Of a DNA stretch of 20,481 bases, positions 8,731 to 17,191 are shown one piece after another. The notes beneath the pieces are model-generated. The model worked only from the letters and a program-made list of their open reading frames with translations, searched no databases and was not told the DNA's origin. Source of the stretch: a virus. The translations under genes were made by a program, and so were the position numbers. The stretch is taken from positions 1 to 20,481 of IMG/VR virus record IMGVR_UViG_3300042261_001026; one strand, given 5' to 3'. The stretch's first letter is position 1. The number at the start of each line of letters is the position of its first letter.

Positions 8731-9749
8731 TAATCTAAAATTCTAAATAGACTAAGATTATAAAATTTAATCGTTATGTTGTTTGCTGCAGTAAGATTTT
8801 CTATTTGAGTTGAAATCGTATCATTCGCATTAAGATCAATAATGCCTCCATAAGATTGGCCGCCTTTTCCACTAGCAGCCAATAATGTAAATTCGGATTC
8901 ATAGTCTCCTAATGGTTTTGCTCCATTTCGTGAAATACCAACATGGATTACATCATTTACATTTCCACTTAATCCTGAAAGACGACCTAAAATAAAATAA
9001 GTACCTGTTTTTAGTACTGTTATTGTACCGTTTATGGGATTTATAGTTACATTTTTTGATACAAACCAGGGAGTGGATACTGAATTTGCAGTAACCGTAT
9101 AATAAGTATCTTTAGCCGATATGATTGTTGCTGTTACATTATATGAACTTGATAAACTACCTTTAACTTTATTAGAAGCTATTATCCAAGTTGCGTTTAT
9201 AGTGCCGGCAACATCCAAAGCATAATTTACATTTGAAGTCCCAATCCCAACCATCCCGCCATCTTTAACAAATACACCATAATTTGAGTTTTGGTCTTGG
9301 ATTTTAACGCCATTGCTATCCAACGCCTTGATTGTCGGCGTTTGAAGCGTTGTCGGCAATGACAACGTAGATTTCACCGTGCCATTCACATCGAGCGCGA
9401 CGGTAGGATTTGAAATACCAACTCCGAGATATCCGGCGGTAAGATAGCTATTCCCCGTCGCAGCAATAAACACGGTTGTATTTCCACTTGCATTCTGTAA
9501 ATAAAAAACGCCGTTTTGGTTCACTGCGCCGGACTGAATGATCGGAGATACGACGGAAGATGTTGCGTTTAAGGTCGTGGCGGTGATGCTTCTTGATACT
9601 ATTAAATTATTGATTGTTACTGTCTGAGAAAAATAAACACTCTTATTTACAGTCTGCGGAAAAGTTTCACTTACTCCACCACCACTTACCCCCGCAAAAA
9701 TATGAATGGAATTGATTAATAAAAATATTGATAAGAATATTTTCTTCAT
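8730..9749 (-). CDS. Signal-peptide-bearing fibre-like protein with C1q/TNF-like C-domain
   Basis: This 339-aa protein starts at ATG 9749, overlapping the upstream stop as TAATG; GGGGTGG is a weak ribosome site. The N-terminus (MKKIFLSIFLLINSIHIFAG) is a clear signal peptide, likely cut near FAG. The middle carries tail-fibre motifs: GNSYLTAGYLGVGISNPTVA with LDVNGT, and again GGMVGIGTSNVNYALDVAGT. These are 'GIGT..P...LDV.GT' repeats also seen in trimeric fibres and adhesins. The last 120 residues (GTYFILGRLSGLSG, IHVGISRNGA, GIIDLNANDTISTQIEN, ITIKFYNLSLFRI) have the strand pattern of a C1q/TNF-like jelly roll, a usual trimeric receptor-binding head. It sits next to two other exported proteins. 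It could be a virion fibre or an exported surface protein. Confidence 0.8.
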   Translation of the reverse strand: MKKIFLSIFLLINSIHIFAGVSGGGVSETFPQTVNKSVYFSQTVTINNLIVSRSITATTLNATSSVVSPIIQSGAVNQNGVFYLQNASGNTTVFIAATGNSYLTAGYLGVGISNPTVALDVNGTVKSTLSLPTTLQTPTIKALDSNGVKIQDQNSNYGVFVKDGGMVGIGTSNVNYALDVAGTINATWIIASNKVKGSLSSSYNVTATIISAKDTYYTVTANSVSTPWFVSKNVTINPINGTITVLKTGTYFILGRLSGLSGNVNDVIHVGISRNGAKPLGDYESEFTLLAASGKGGQSYGGIIDLNANDTISTQIENLTAANNITIKFYNLSLFRILD

Positions 9750-10540
9750 TAATCCACCCCTTGAATGAAATTCATAATCGCCGTACCGGATGTAAATGCA
9801 TTTAATGTTAATCGAATACCGGAAACAGGCGCGGAATAATTACCATCATCATCAGATGTTAATGACTGTAAATCTTCGTGATTAAACGTTTTAATATTTT
9901 GATTGTTGATTTGGAGATCGTTAAAGGTATGTTCGACTGTAAAGGTTAATGAACCGGTTGCAACATATGATGATCCGCTAACCCAAGTAGCCCCAAACCC
10001 TTTACCAATTATCGCCCAATAAGAACGCCAAGACGTGCCTATACCTGGTTGATTTGTTGATGATGCGGTGTTTGGAACAATACATTTATAGGTTGTTCCT
10101 GAATAATCCTGAACAATGCTTCCGGTTATTCTTACGCATAGTCCTACATTAAAATTCTGTTGATTTTTATCTGGAATAATCCATTTTGTAGATGCCAACC
10201 CATTTGTGCCTACTTGAATTGCGCCAGCCGTAGCGTTATCAACCGAAACATCCGTAACAGTTGCAAAATCATTTTGAGATGAAACGGAGGCTGTCGTTAC
10301 GCCAGTAATCATTTCGATTAATGATTTACCATGTCGATCCGTACCGGTTACAAGGAATATTCGGGCAGCATCACTCCCAGCTGAAACAATTGAGATTCTT
10401 CTGGGAATATCCAATGTCGCAACGCTACTTGATACCAATGCGCCATTTAATGTCAAACTTCCGGCAGCACCTGGAGTTTGCGATTGACAAACTCCATCGC
10501 TATCGGCTGCCGTCATAGAAAGATATACCGTTTCTTTCAT
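9749..10540 (-). CDS. Structural protein with beta-rich body and carbohydrate-binding-like insert
   Basis: This 263-aa protein has ATG at 10540 and AAGGAG seven bases upstream. The opening (ETVYLSMTAADSDGVCQSQT, LTLNGA), the RRISIVSAGSD stretch and the 'TGTDRHGKSLIEMITG' stretch match a widespread family of small phage proteins encoded near the capsid and decoration genes. It is beta-rich and probably part of the capsid surface or neck. Residues about 149-176 (TTYKCIVPN, then SWRSYWAIIG) look like a small aromatic carbohydrate-binding-type insert, similar to one in the gp4-like protein. The C-terminus (YSAPVSGIRLTLNAFTSGTA, IMNFIQG) follows the usual 'G.RL..N.ytsGt....ivQG' ending of this family. 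No signal peptide is present, unlike its neighbours on both sides. The exact role is not known. Confidence 0.75.
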   Translation of the reverse strand: MKETVYLSMTAADSDGVCQSQTPGAAGSLTLNGALVSSSVATLDIPRRISIVSAGSDAARIFLVTGTDRHGKSLIEMITGVTTASVSSQNDFATVTDVSVDNATAGAIQVGTNGLASTKWIIPDKNQQNFNVGLCVRITGSIVQDYSGTTYKCIVPNTASSTNQPGIGTSWRSYWAIIGKGFGATWVSGSSYVATGSLTFTVEHTFNDLQINNQNIKTFNHEDLQSLTSDDDGNYSAPVSGIRLTLNAFTSGTAIMNFIQGVD

Positions 10541-10557
10541 CGCAAACTCCTTAAAAA

Positions 10558-11235
10558 TTATTTAATGATCTTAAACAATCCACTGGCTAAAATACGATAT
10601 AGCAACACACCTACTTTTGATGCGCTATTCGATTTAACACCAATCACCAAATTACCAGTCGATGTTGACTTTGTGATGGCCGGTAATCCAGCAGTATAAA
10701 CAACGCTTCGTGTTACCGCTGTTTCACTGCCAATCTGAACCGGAATTGCGCCAGACCAGCCATACCAATCGGTTGTACTAGTTACTCGGTTGCCGCTGGT
10801 ATTCATTCCATCAATTGCCGTTACTTCAACGGTTAAAACATTCCACGTTGAATTGGTTATATTCACCGTAACCACGTTTAATGTAACACCGGCGGTAACA
10901 TATGACGTATAGGGCACAATTCCAACACGATAGATGCTATCGTTGGTTGAATTTTTGATAACCTGCTCAAGATTCCATGTGACAACGAGCGGATCAATTT
11001 CAAGAACACTCGTCCCATTTGCAGTGAATTTGATGTCATTCGTAGCCGAAGAATAAAAACCGGTATTCGTCACGCTTTCCGATCCGACAATGAATGTTGG
11101 GGCTGAAGCAGATCCTTCCGTATTCAATAACCGCATTTTAGTATACTGAGTATAACCGCCAGCATCCGCAAAAAGCGGAGCGGCGATTAATACGAGACCA
11201 GCATAAACTAAAAGCAGTTTTAATGCTTTTTTCAT
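10558..11235 (-). CDS. Signal-peptide-bearing fibre-like protein
   Basis: This 225-aa protein has its start set at ATG 11233-11235 because AAGGAGG lies just upstream. A longer frame reaching 11319 overlaps the capsid gene and lacks such a site. The N-terminus (KKALKLLLVYAGLVLIAAPLFADA) is a signal peptide with a likely cut after FADA. Residues 45-80 (APTFIVGSESVTNTGFYSS, then KFTANGTSVLEID) match the 'P.i.fGs...TGFY......i.f..NG...l.id' motif of phage tail fibres. The rest is beta-rich and Thr/Val/Asn-rich. It follows the major capsid gene by only ten bases. The function is not recognised. A fibre motif joined to an export signal suggests a protein assembled or displayed outside the cytoplasm, which is inference. 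Confidence 0.78.
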   Translation of the reverse strand: MKKALKLLLVYAGLVLIAAPLFADAGGYTQYTKMRLLNTEGSASAPTFIVGSESVTNTGFYSSATNDIKFTANGTSVLEIDPLVVTWNLEQVIKNSTNDSIYRVGIVPYTSYVTAGVTLNVVTVNITNSTWNVLTVEVTAIDGMNTSGNRVTSTTDWYGWSGAIPVQIGSETAVTRSVVYTAGLPAITKSTSTGNLVIGVKSNSASKVGVLLYRILASGLFKIIK

Positions 11236-11245
11236 GCTAACCTCC

Positions 11246-12157
11246 TTATGCTGACATTCCGTTACTATATAACGCACGTGGATCATACAACCCATGAGCT
11301 TCACGATAGCTTGCAACAAACTCCATCACTTCGTTCCGAATTACTTCGTTTGATCTAGTTCGGATACCTCTACGAATTTGGCGTACTAATCCAGGAACAT
11401 TAGTCCGATAAAAATATTGGCCGGTACTGGTTAAGTAATGCCAAACCTTATATCCACCAGGAAGTTTATTTCCTCGTGCCAATGGGTTAATCGCGTTATT
11501 TCCGGTTTCCGGTTCTTTGTCTGATCCAAATAATCTTGCTGCCGCAAAATCTAAATCAGGCGGAACAACCATTTTAATCGGAAGAATTTTTTTCTTACGT
11601 CCTGCAGGATCAACCATTTTCTGAATTGCAATAAAATCAGCTTCAACTGAAGTCCGAGAAAATGACGCCGGTGTTGTTGGTCTATTTGCAAACGTGCCAC
11701 CACGCGCAACAACGTGCGCAGTAGATAGATAAGCCTGACCGTCCGAGGTTGTATATGTTGAAGAATTAATTAACTGATCTGCGCCATACATTTCTTGAGT
11801 TTCGCGTGCTGCCGTTGCTAAATCAACCGCTAATTTTTTGATTAAATTATACAGATCGTCGTCAACCATTTCTTCTGTTACCTCAAAGCCACTTGAAAAT
11901 TTCAAATTGACGACGCTTGTAGAATAACCTTGACCTGCGGAATCAAATGGAATATTTATTCCTTCACCAGTTTTTGTAAATAAGCCGAATCCGTATGCTT
12001 CCTGGTATGTCTCTTGAGATTTTGTAGATGTTTCTTGATCGAAAAACCAAGCTACAACCGGATCATAATTATCATAAGTTAATCCAAAATACGCTTTTAA
12101 TGTCTCGGATAAACCTAAAAATTTTGGAAAATTACTACGTGTAATAATGCCTGACAT
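11246..12157 (-). CDS. Major capsid protein (HK97-fold-like)
   Basis: This 303-aa protein has ATG at 12157 and AAGGAG upstream. Features typical of this capsid group are as follows. The N-terminus is ITRSNFPKFLGLSETLKAYF. A segment GFEVTEEMVDDDLYNLIKKLAVDLATAARETQEM corresponds to the long spine helix with a following A-domain. KMVVPPDLDFAAARLFGSD is the common 'lvVPP.L...A..l' motif. YKVWHYLTSTGQYFYRTNVPGL is the usual 'v.~p.Lts...wfl' strand, and FVASYREAHGLYDPRALYSNG is the C-terminal strand. No maturation cleavage site or protease gene is seen. It follows scaffold and decoration genes in the usual order. This protein forms the icosahedral shell that is packaged through the portal. Function is confident. 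Confidence 0.88.
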   Translation of the reverse strand: MSGIITRSNFPKFLGLSETLKAYFGLTYDNYDPVVAWFFDQETSTKSQETYQEAYGFGLFTKTGEGINIPFDSAGQGYSTSVVNLKFSSGFEVTEEMVDDDLYNLIKKLAVDLATAARETQEMYGADQLINSSTYTTSDGQAYLSTAHVVARGGTFANRPTTPASFSRTSVEADFIAIQKMVDPAGRKKKILPIKMVVPPDLDFAAARLFGSDKEPETGNNAINPLARGNKLPGGYKVWHYLTSTGQYFYRTNVPGLVRQIRRGIRTRSNEVIRNEVMEFVASYREAHGLYDPRALYSNGMSA

Positions 12158-12174
12158 TTTGTTTCAACTCCTTC

Positions 12175-12717
12175 CTAAATAGTGGTTGTGTCGGTATATG
12201 CGTTTTCGACAAATGCAACTAAAACTTTGACATGTTCACCCCATGCGTTATCTGCACGATCGGCTTTATCGATAATACGCACAGAATTTCCAGTTCCGAT
12301 ATTAGACGAATCCAATTCATAGATAGAATTTCCGGTATCCGTATTGCAATTCCCAACGGTTAAATCCGCAGTCGCATTTCGATCTGCAACTGTAACGGTA
12401 GTACCTGAATCGCACTGAACCTCGAAAATATTGTTTTTAATCGGAATACCGGCAACATATCCGGCAGTCAGAGCCGGAAGATATGAAAGCGGTTTCATGT
12501 TCGAATCATATAACGCAGCCGCAATAGCAACATTTACAACGCCGCTACCCGCAGCAGAACGGCCATAATAGCCATCACTTTTAGCATAGATTGGATCACC
12601 TTTCCCGATCGTAGTCGAATTATCAGAATAAATTTGATAAAGGATTGTTGACGCGCTTTGACTTCCATCTAAGTTACGAACATATTTAAATCCACTTGGG
12701 ATATCCGTATTAGCCAT
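12175..12717 (-). CDS. Capsid decoration/stabilising-type protein
   Basis: This 180-aa protein has ATG at 12717 preceded by AGGTAGGTG. GFKYVRNLDGSQSASTI, then IGKGDPIYAKSDGYYG, VAIAAALYDSNMKPL, and a long beta part (NNIFEVQCDSGTTVTVADRN...SIYELDSSNIGTGNSVRIID) ending in WGEHVKVLVAFVENAY follow a family of small phage structural proteins. That family has 'GFKPVR.LdG', a 'iGDPV' turn and 'fevQ.dsg'. It is usually encoded directly upstream of the capsid protein. These are thought to bind the outer capsid surface or act as cement. The protein has no export signal and is moderately acidic. The call rests on order and strand pattern. Confidence 0.75.
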   Translation of the reverse strand: MANTDIPSGFKYVRNLDGSQSASTILYQIYSDNSTTIGKGDPIYAKSDGYYGRSAAGSGVVNVAIAAALYDSNMKPLSYLPALTAGYVAGIPIKNNIFEVQCDSGTTVTVADRNATADLTVGNCNTDTGNSIYELDSSNIGTGNSVRIIDKADRADNAWGEHVKVLVAFVENAYTDTTTI

Positions 12718-12728
12718 GTTACACCTAC

Positions 12729-13301
12729 CTAAGTTTCTTTATTTTTAGGAAACATTTCATTAGTCTTTTCTAATCTCGCATTGATATACATTTGCGATTG
12801 TTTCCCTGGAATAGCCTGAATTTTTTCAGCTCGGCTTTTCCTGATTTTCATAAGAGTTAGACCGTTAAAGGTAATAACTCCATCCGTACTGACTGAATCA
12901 GTTGCTTTTCTAACAATTTCAAGCAATTGTGGGTTTTCAATATCATCAAATGAAGCATAATCCCATTTAAGTAAGAGATGAGATGATAACTCTTCTTTTG
13001 ATACCCATTTTGCTTGTAAACTTTTGTCTTTAAGCGATACGTCCATAAACGAATAGCTATTAAGGCAATTGTTTTCTAACGCTTCATCTAAATCGGAATC
13101 ATCTTCGTCTGTTTTGACGTTTGACGTAGGTTGGTTATCAACCGTTTTTTGATCACTAAGATAGGTTTCTATCTTAGCGGCTTGGTCGTCGGTAAGTTGA
13201 AGAATTTCTGTATTACCGTCGTTATATTTTATATCATATTTTCCGTCATCACGTTTGTCAATTAAAATAATGCTTTTAATATCAATATTTACTTTAGCCA
13301 T
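12729..13301 (-). CDS. Conserved-position phage protein, function unknown
   Basis: This 190-aa protein has ATG at 13301; its AAGGAG site lies inside the end of the scaffold gene. The N-terminal 50 residues (KSIILIDKRDDGKYDIKYNDGNTEILQLTDDQAAKI) look like a small beta-sheet domain. A disordered acidic linker follows (about 52-80), then a helical and beta C-part ending in basic RKSRAEKIQAIPGKQ. It is encoded between scaffold and decoration protein. Head-assembly accessory function is inferred from position; no family was recognised. Confidence 0.78.
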   Translation of the reverse strand: MAKVNIDIKSIILIDKRDDGKYDIKYNDGNTEILQLTDDQAAKIETYLSDQKTVDNQPTSNVKTDEDDSDLDEALENNCLNSYSFMDVSLKDKSLQAKWVSKEELSSHLLLKWDYASFDDIENPQLLEIVRKATDSVSTDGVITFNGLTLMKIRKSRAEKIQAIPGKQSQMYINARLEKTNEMFPKNKET

Positions 13302-13303
13302 AA

Positions 13304-14152
13304 TTAATTTTCTCCTTGAATCGCACGTAATTCGGAAATTGCTTTTTCACGGTATTCTTTTGGTAATCGAGACAACATCTCTTTAACTCTTGGATTTATA
13401 CCGCTCGGAATAGATGAATTAGATGGCGAATCCGACAAGGAACGACTACCTGAAATACTCATTGTTGTGGGTCGTCCATGCTGGTCTTTAAACAAATCGA
13501 TGGTACGTCGCGCGACTTCTTTTAACCTTAAATTAATATCTGTTTTATAAATCGGATTTTCTTCTTGGATTTCCTGTTCAATACGTATAGCCGTTTTTTG
13601 CATGGCTATATTAGATTCAAACCAAGTGTTTTCACGTCTAAAATTTGCCGTAGCCATATCAACAACTTCTTTCGACGGTAATGTCTGAGTTGTCGGTACT
13701 GATGCGGTTGTCTGTTTTAAGTTTAGTTGCTGAAGTTCAATATCCATTTCATTGACTACTGCGGTATCCCCGTTTTCCAATGCTTGCAATCGTTTTGCCG
13801 ATAATTGATTTTTCTGGTCTGAAATTTCCTGCATCATTAATTTTTGGGTAACTTCAGCCATTTGCTGTTTTAATCGAAGTGTTTCGTTTTCAGCCCTTAA
13901 AGCTCGTTGTTCAGCCTCTTTACTCAAACGATACATTTCATTAAACCGATCTGATTTTTTCTTTTGTTTATTGGGTTCATGTTTGTCTTGAACAACATCT
14001 TGTTTTTTATCGTCAATATCATCATTATTTTTTACAGATTCAATATCGAGATCGTTATCTAATGGCTCATCATCCATCTGAATGGATGTATCAGGTTCCG
14101 AGTTTAACACTCTATCAATAGATGATATGGAATCCGTTTTTGGTTCGGGCAT
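13304..14152 (-). CDS. Scaffolding-like protein
   Basis: This 282-aa protein has ATG at 14152 with AAAGGAA upstream. It has the classic scaffold build. An acidic disordered N-terminus (about 20-60, with DDEPLDNDLDIES and NNDDIDDKK) is followed by a long highly charged coiled coil (about 65-150, rich in Glu, Gln, Arg and Leu, for example RLSKEAEQRALRAENETLRL). A helical middle comes next. A Ser/Pro-rich linker precedes a basic C-terminal helix (RVKEMLSRLPKEYREKAISEL) that could bind the capsid subunit, as in P22 gp8. It is larger than minimal scaffolds and lies between co-chaperonin and capsid genes. Scaffolds guide prohead assembly and leave before or during packaging. Confidence 0.78.
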   Translation of the reverse strand: MPEPKTDSISSIDRVLNSEPDTSIQMDDEPLDNDLDIESVKNNDDIDDKKQDVVQDKHEPNKQKKKSDRFNEMYRLSKEAEQRALRAENETLRLKQQMAEVTQKLMMQEISDQKNQLSAKRLQALENGDTAVVNEMDIELQQLNLKQTTASVPTTQTLPSKEVVDMATANFRRENTWFESNIAMQKTAIRIEQEIQEENPIYKTDINLRLKEVARRTIDLFKDQHGRPTTMSISGSRSLSDSPSNSSIPSGINPRVKEMLSRLPKEYREKAISELRAIQGEN

Positions 14153-14153
14153 G

Positions 14154-14471
14154 TTAATTAGTTCCTTTCTTGCTTACGGTGCAGATCACATCTCCGTCTC
14201 TCATGACTAAATACTCTTTCCCTTCTCGTTTAATGGCTCGAAATGATGATGGACTGAATACAACATCATCTCCGACATTAACGCGGGTTACCGCTGCGCC
14301 TATTCTGAGAACTTTCCCTTCAAATAACTCTAACGAACCGTCTTTAGTGGGATCGCCTGGCAAACAAATTCCTGATTTTAGAATAGTTCCGTCTTTCTCG
14401 ATTTTAGATACTTTTTCATCTAACTTTTGTTCGACAATAATAATGTTACCTACCGGATTAAGATCAAGCAT
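14154..14471 (-). CDS. Phage-encoded GroES-like co-chaperonin
   Basis: The protein is 105 aa from ATG 14471, chosen because GAGGAGG lies eight bases upstream; an in-frame TTG at 14492 precedes that site. It overlaps the previous gene by 8 nt. The GroES pattern is clear. There is an N-terminal strand LNPVGNIIIVEQ, and a mobile loop ending in SGICLPG, with ICL in place of the GroEL-binding IVL. GKVLRIGAAV is followed by VNVGDDVVFS, then a C-terminal EGKEYLVMRDGDVICTV. The roof hairpin between the 'GkVl.vG' and 'VkvGD' strands is missing, as in T4 gp31. It probably partners host GroEL to fold the capsid or another structural protein encoded beside it. Confidence 0.85.
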   Translation of the reverse strand: MLDLNPVGNIIIVEQKLDEKVSKIEKDGTILKSGICLPGDPTKDGSLELFEGKVLRIGAAVTRVNVGDDVVFSPSSFRAIKREGKEYLVMRDGDVICTVSKKGTN

Positions 14472-14781
14472 CTTGTTGATCCTCCTCAACATCCGGTTGT
14501 ATACCTAAACTTTCAAGTTCTTCGATTAAAAGTCTTAACGTCGTAAGCGATCCCTGTAACGAAAAATAAATATTTGATAAGGCTTCCTGTGATGGAATTA
14601 AGGTAATCCGGTTAAACGTCCGAAGAATATTTCCGTAAATCATATTAAATACGGCCTGCGTTCTTGGATCGCGTTTCCATTCCAGCCATTCATCATTCGT
14701 TAATTTAGGCAAAACAACGCTTCCTTTTGAATTTGATTCAATTAACGAGGCATATACATCTTTTAGTTTTATGTCTTCCAT
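14464..14781 (-). CDS. Small helical protein, function unknown
   Basis: This 105-aa protein starts at ATG 14781, sharing one base with the upstream stop (TAATG) and preceded by AAAGGAAG. It is mostly helical. A segment LTNDEWLEWKRDPRTQAVFNMI suggests a 'WL.W..dp.t' motif. It continues with FNRITLIPSQEALSNIYFSLQGSLTTLRLLIEELESL and ends acidic. Proteins with this W-rich, 'P.T.A....l' pattern are common between portal and head genes in podoviruses, with no known function. Coupled on both sides to small genes and to the co-chaperonin, it may act in head assembly. Confidence 0.72.
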   Translation of the reverse strand: MEDIKLKDVYASLIESNSKGSVVLPKLTNDEWLEWKRDPRTQAVFNMIYGNILRTFNRITLIPSQEALSNIYFSLQGSLTTLRLLIEELESLGIQPDVEEDQQDA

Positions 14782-15095
14782 TAAGTACTTCCTTTCTGTT
14801 TTGCTTTTGTCTTTTTTGTTTCTACTTTATCATCCTGTTTTTCTTCTGCTGACGATAAAAACTCATTTAAACATCTTGACGAAAAATCAAATGCCCAATT
14901 TGAATTATCTTTTGATTCGAGCCGGATTCTAACTAAAAACAAAACAAGTAAATCGAGCATAGAAGACCGAATCGTTGGGTCTAATTCACTCAATTTTTTA
15001 GTGATATAGTTAATGGTTTCAGTATCGTTATTTAAAATATTTTTAAGTTCTTCTCTTGACTTCAGTTTTTCAATGGTATCATCAATTAAGCTCAT
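14781..15095 (-). CDS. Small charged helical protein, function unknown
   Basis: This 104-aa protein starts at ATG 15095, preceded by AAGAAAGGAA. It is helical: IDDTIEKLKSREELKNIL, then TIRSSMLDLLVLFLVRIRLES, and a Lys/Glu-rich tail (EEKQDDKVETKKTKAKQKG). The central hydrophobic part is too amphipathic to call a membrane helix with confidence. No family was recognised. It is the first small gene after the portal, and its stop overlaps the next start. A role in head assembly is inferred from position only. Confidence 0.7.
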   Translation of the reverse strand: MSLIDDTIEKLKSREELKNILNNDTETINYITKKLSELDPTIRSSMLDLLVLFLVRIRLESKDNSNWAFDFSSRCLNEFLSSAEEKQDDKVETKKTKAKQKGST

Positions 15096-15154
15096 GACAT
15101 TTCCTTTCTTATTTACTTTTTTTACCTTTGCATTTTGCTAAAAAAATCTCCTTT

Positions 15155-17179
15155 CTATTGTTGTTGTACATTCTCAGGCTGGCTTTGAAGTTCTCGTTGT
15201 AGTTTCGTAATCTCTTGGATAGATAGTGCTTTTAAAAGATCATTTTGGCCTTGCTTATATCCTTGCTGAACCATTGACTGGACGGTATTACCCATAGAAT
15301 CCATTAAGTTTTTGATGATACCGGAAGGAATTTTGATTGCCTTAAAAAATTCGGTTAAAGCGATTTTCTTTGCTTCGGGATTATTTGCTAACAGAGGCTC
15401 GGTATTTACAGTTTGCAATAACACTTGTGCTACATTAATTTTTTCTTGCTGCGAAATGATGGTCGGATCGCTTACCGGATGAACATCCAAAGGGTTATTA
15501 AAATCATCCCTGCAAATACTAAGTTGATTAATTTGATCTGGAATACTGTCGTCTTTATTAATAACAACTTCATAAAACTCCGTTTTATCTAAATACAGCA
15601 TTTCGAGTAAATACATCGTTCGGAGTTCTTGAGCAAACGCGCGATGGGTTCTAATTTGGATTCCGGTAAATAGTTTTGAGCCTTGCTCAATTGCGCGTTC
15701 CGTTGCGGTTGCGGAAGTATCCGATCGGGGCATCGCTCCGGTAAACAGTTCCGTAACGGTAGTCAATTTTTCAGCCATCGCTTGAAGAAACGTGACTAAA
15801 TTAATCAATACTTGTGATGGTGGCGCAAAATTTAAAGGCATAATAGCCTTGGATATATCATCTGTAATAAGATCGACTTCTTTAAACTCTGCCATTCCAT
15901 AAGTTAATTTCCCTCGTGTAATTCCAGATCGTCGATTAATAAATCCGCCTCTCAGATTTGCTAAATGAGCGGCATCCGTTAATTGGTTAATTGCGGTATT
16001 TTGGACATGGGTGATGTTGTAAAGCAAATGACCGAACCCATACCCATAAATCGACGAATCGTTCGGCAAGAATGTATAAAGTGTGAAGTATGATATGGTA
16101 TGATAGGAACTTGAAATTGAAATAAATTTAGGATGGATTCTTGATTCCAATCTTAGAAATGTTCTGGTTTCATAATCCACAAAAATAACGACCGGCTCCT
16201 TAATCCCATCATTATTGAAATCATAAAATGTATGTTGCTCTAAAATCAGTCTCGGTGTTGATTCGTCATTTTGTGATGGCTTTTCAAGATGATTTACTTT
16301 ATCGTTTGCGATATCCGATTCGGTTTCTTCGGTTGAAGATGAATCTGACACATAATCGATTTTATCGACATTAATGAATATTTTTTGTTTTGCTTTAATT
16401 CGTAGATCGTTCAATTTCATTTTCACTTTTTGAGTTATTCGATACGCCTCTTTTAATGAAATCGTATAATAATTAACAACAATATCTTCCGGTCTTACGA
16501 ATGTAGATTCAACTTTTCTTGTAATACTGTTGTAATATGCTTTTTTAAACATAAACCCTTCACGCGGCAACATCATCAACCCTTGATCCATATCCGGTAT
16601 AAAATCCGATGTTTCTGGTCTAATACGATAATTCATGTATTTTTCGACCCTTGACGCTCTATCTCTATCGCTTTGATCGTCACCAATAGGAAAGCCTTTA
16701 ACCGGATTCTTTTCACCAAACAATAACCCAAGCAATCGTGCTTGAGCGTTAATGCACGCTGTTAAAATGGTTGGAAGCCGAACATTAGATGCCCCCTTCC
16801 ACGGTTTGGTCTTTTCTTCCGCTTGCATAGAAAATAATTCTTTGACCAACGCACGAAACGCATCTAAATCAGAAAGCGAATCTCTATCGATCTCATAGCC
16901 ATCACAAACACGGTTTGCAAGTTCTTTTTGTTCATCTTCCGTTAATTGATCCGCTAAATTTGGAAAGTATCTTTGTTGTAATGGCTCAGAATAATCGATA
17001 TCAACATTACCAATCGCATCTTTATTCTCAGAATTTCGATTAAAAAACGCATCAACTTCATCCATTAATTCAGGATCGGCTTGTAATACGGAATCAATAT
17101 TCTGTTGTTCGGGCAAATCACTCATTCCCTGTTGCATTAATTGCGGTTTGGATAAAATAGACTGTGCTACCGGTTGCAT
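15155..17179 (-). CDS. Portal protein (P22-like)
   Basis: This 674-aa protein has ATG at 17179 with AAGGAGG upstream. It is similar in length to P22 portal (725 aa). The N-terminal part contains KPWKGASNVRLPTILTACINAQARLLGLLFG, the typical portal 'pw.gASn..lPl...a......r.....f'. It is followed by MNYRIRPETSDFIPDMDQGLMMLPREGFMFKKAYY. The middle has VRPEDIVVNYYTISLKEAYRITQK. Later features are FLPNDSSIYGYGFGHLLYNITHVQNTAINQLTDAAHLANLRGGF and the stem-like ATERAIEQGSKLFTGIQIRTHRAFAQELR. The C-terminus is a long Gln-rich helix that may form a barrel extension. It forms the dodecameric DNA entry ring bound by terminase and the gp4-like adaptor. Confidence 0.9.
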   Translation of the reverse strand: MQPVAQSILSKPQLMQQGMSDLPEQQNIDSVLQADPELMDEVDAFFNRNSENKDAIGNVDIDYSEPLQQRYFPNLADQLTEDEQKELANRVCDGYEIDRDSLSDLDAFRALVKELFSMQAEEKTKPWKGASNVRLPTILTACINAQARLLGLLFGEKNPVKGFPIGDDQSDRDRASRVEKYMNYRIRPETSDFIPDMDQGLMMLPREGFMFKKAYYNSITRKVESTFVRPEDIVVNYYTISLKEAYRITQKVKMKLNDLRIKAKQKIFINVDKIDYVSDSSSTEETESDIANDKVNHLEKPSQNDESTPRLILEQHTFYDFNNDGIKEPVVIFVDYETRTFLRLESRIHPKFISISSSYHTISYFTLYTFLPNDSSIYGYGFGHLLYNITHVQNTAINQLTDAAHLANLRGGFINRRSGITRGKLTYGMAEFKEVDLITDDISKAIMPLNFAPPSQVLINLVTFLQAMAEKLTTVTELFTGAMPRSDTSATATERAIEQGSKLFTGIQIRTHRAFAQELRTMYLLEMLYLDKTEFYEVVINKDDSIPDQINQLSICRDDFNNPLDVHPVSDPTIISQQEKINVAQVLLQTVNTEPLLANNPEAKKIALTEFFKAIKIPSGIIKNLMDSMGNTVQSMVQQGYKQGQNDLLKALSIQEITKLQRELQSQPENVQQQ

Positions 17180-17191
17180 AAATTTTCCTCC

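Noticed and set aside
14170-14508. 112-codon plus-strand frame
   Set aside because: It lies opposite the well-supported GroES-like gene and has no promoter or ribosome site.
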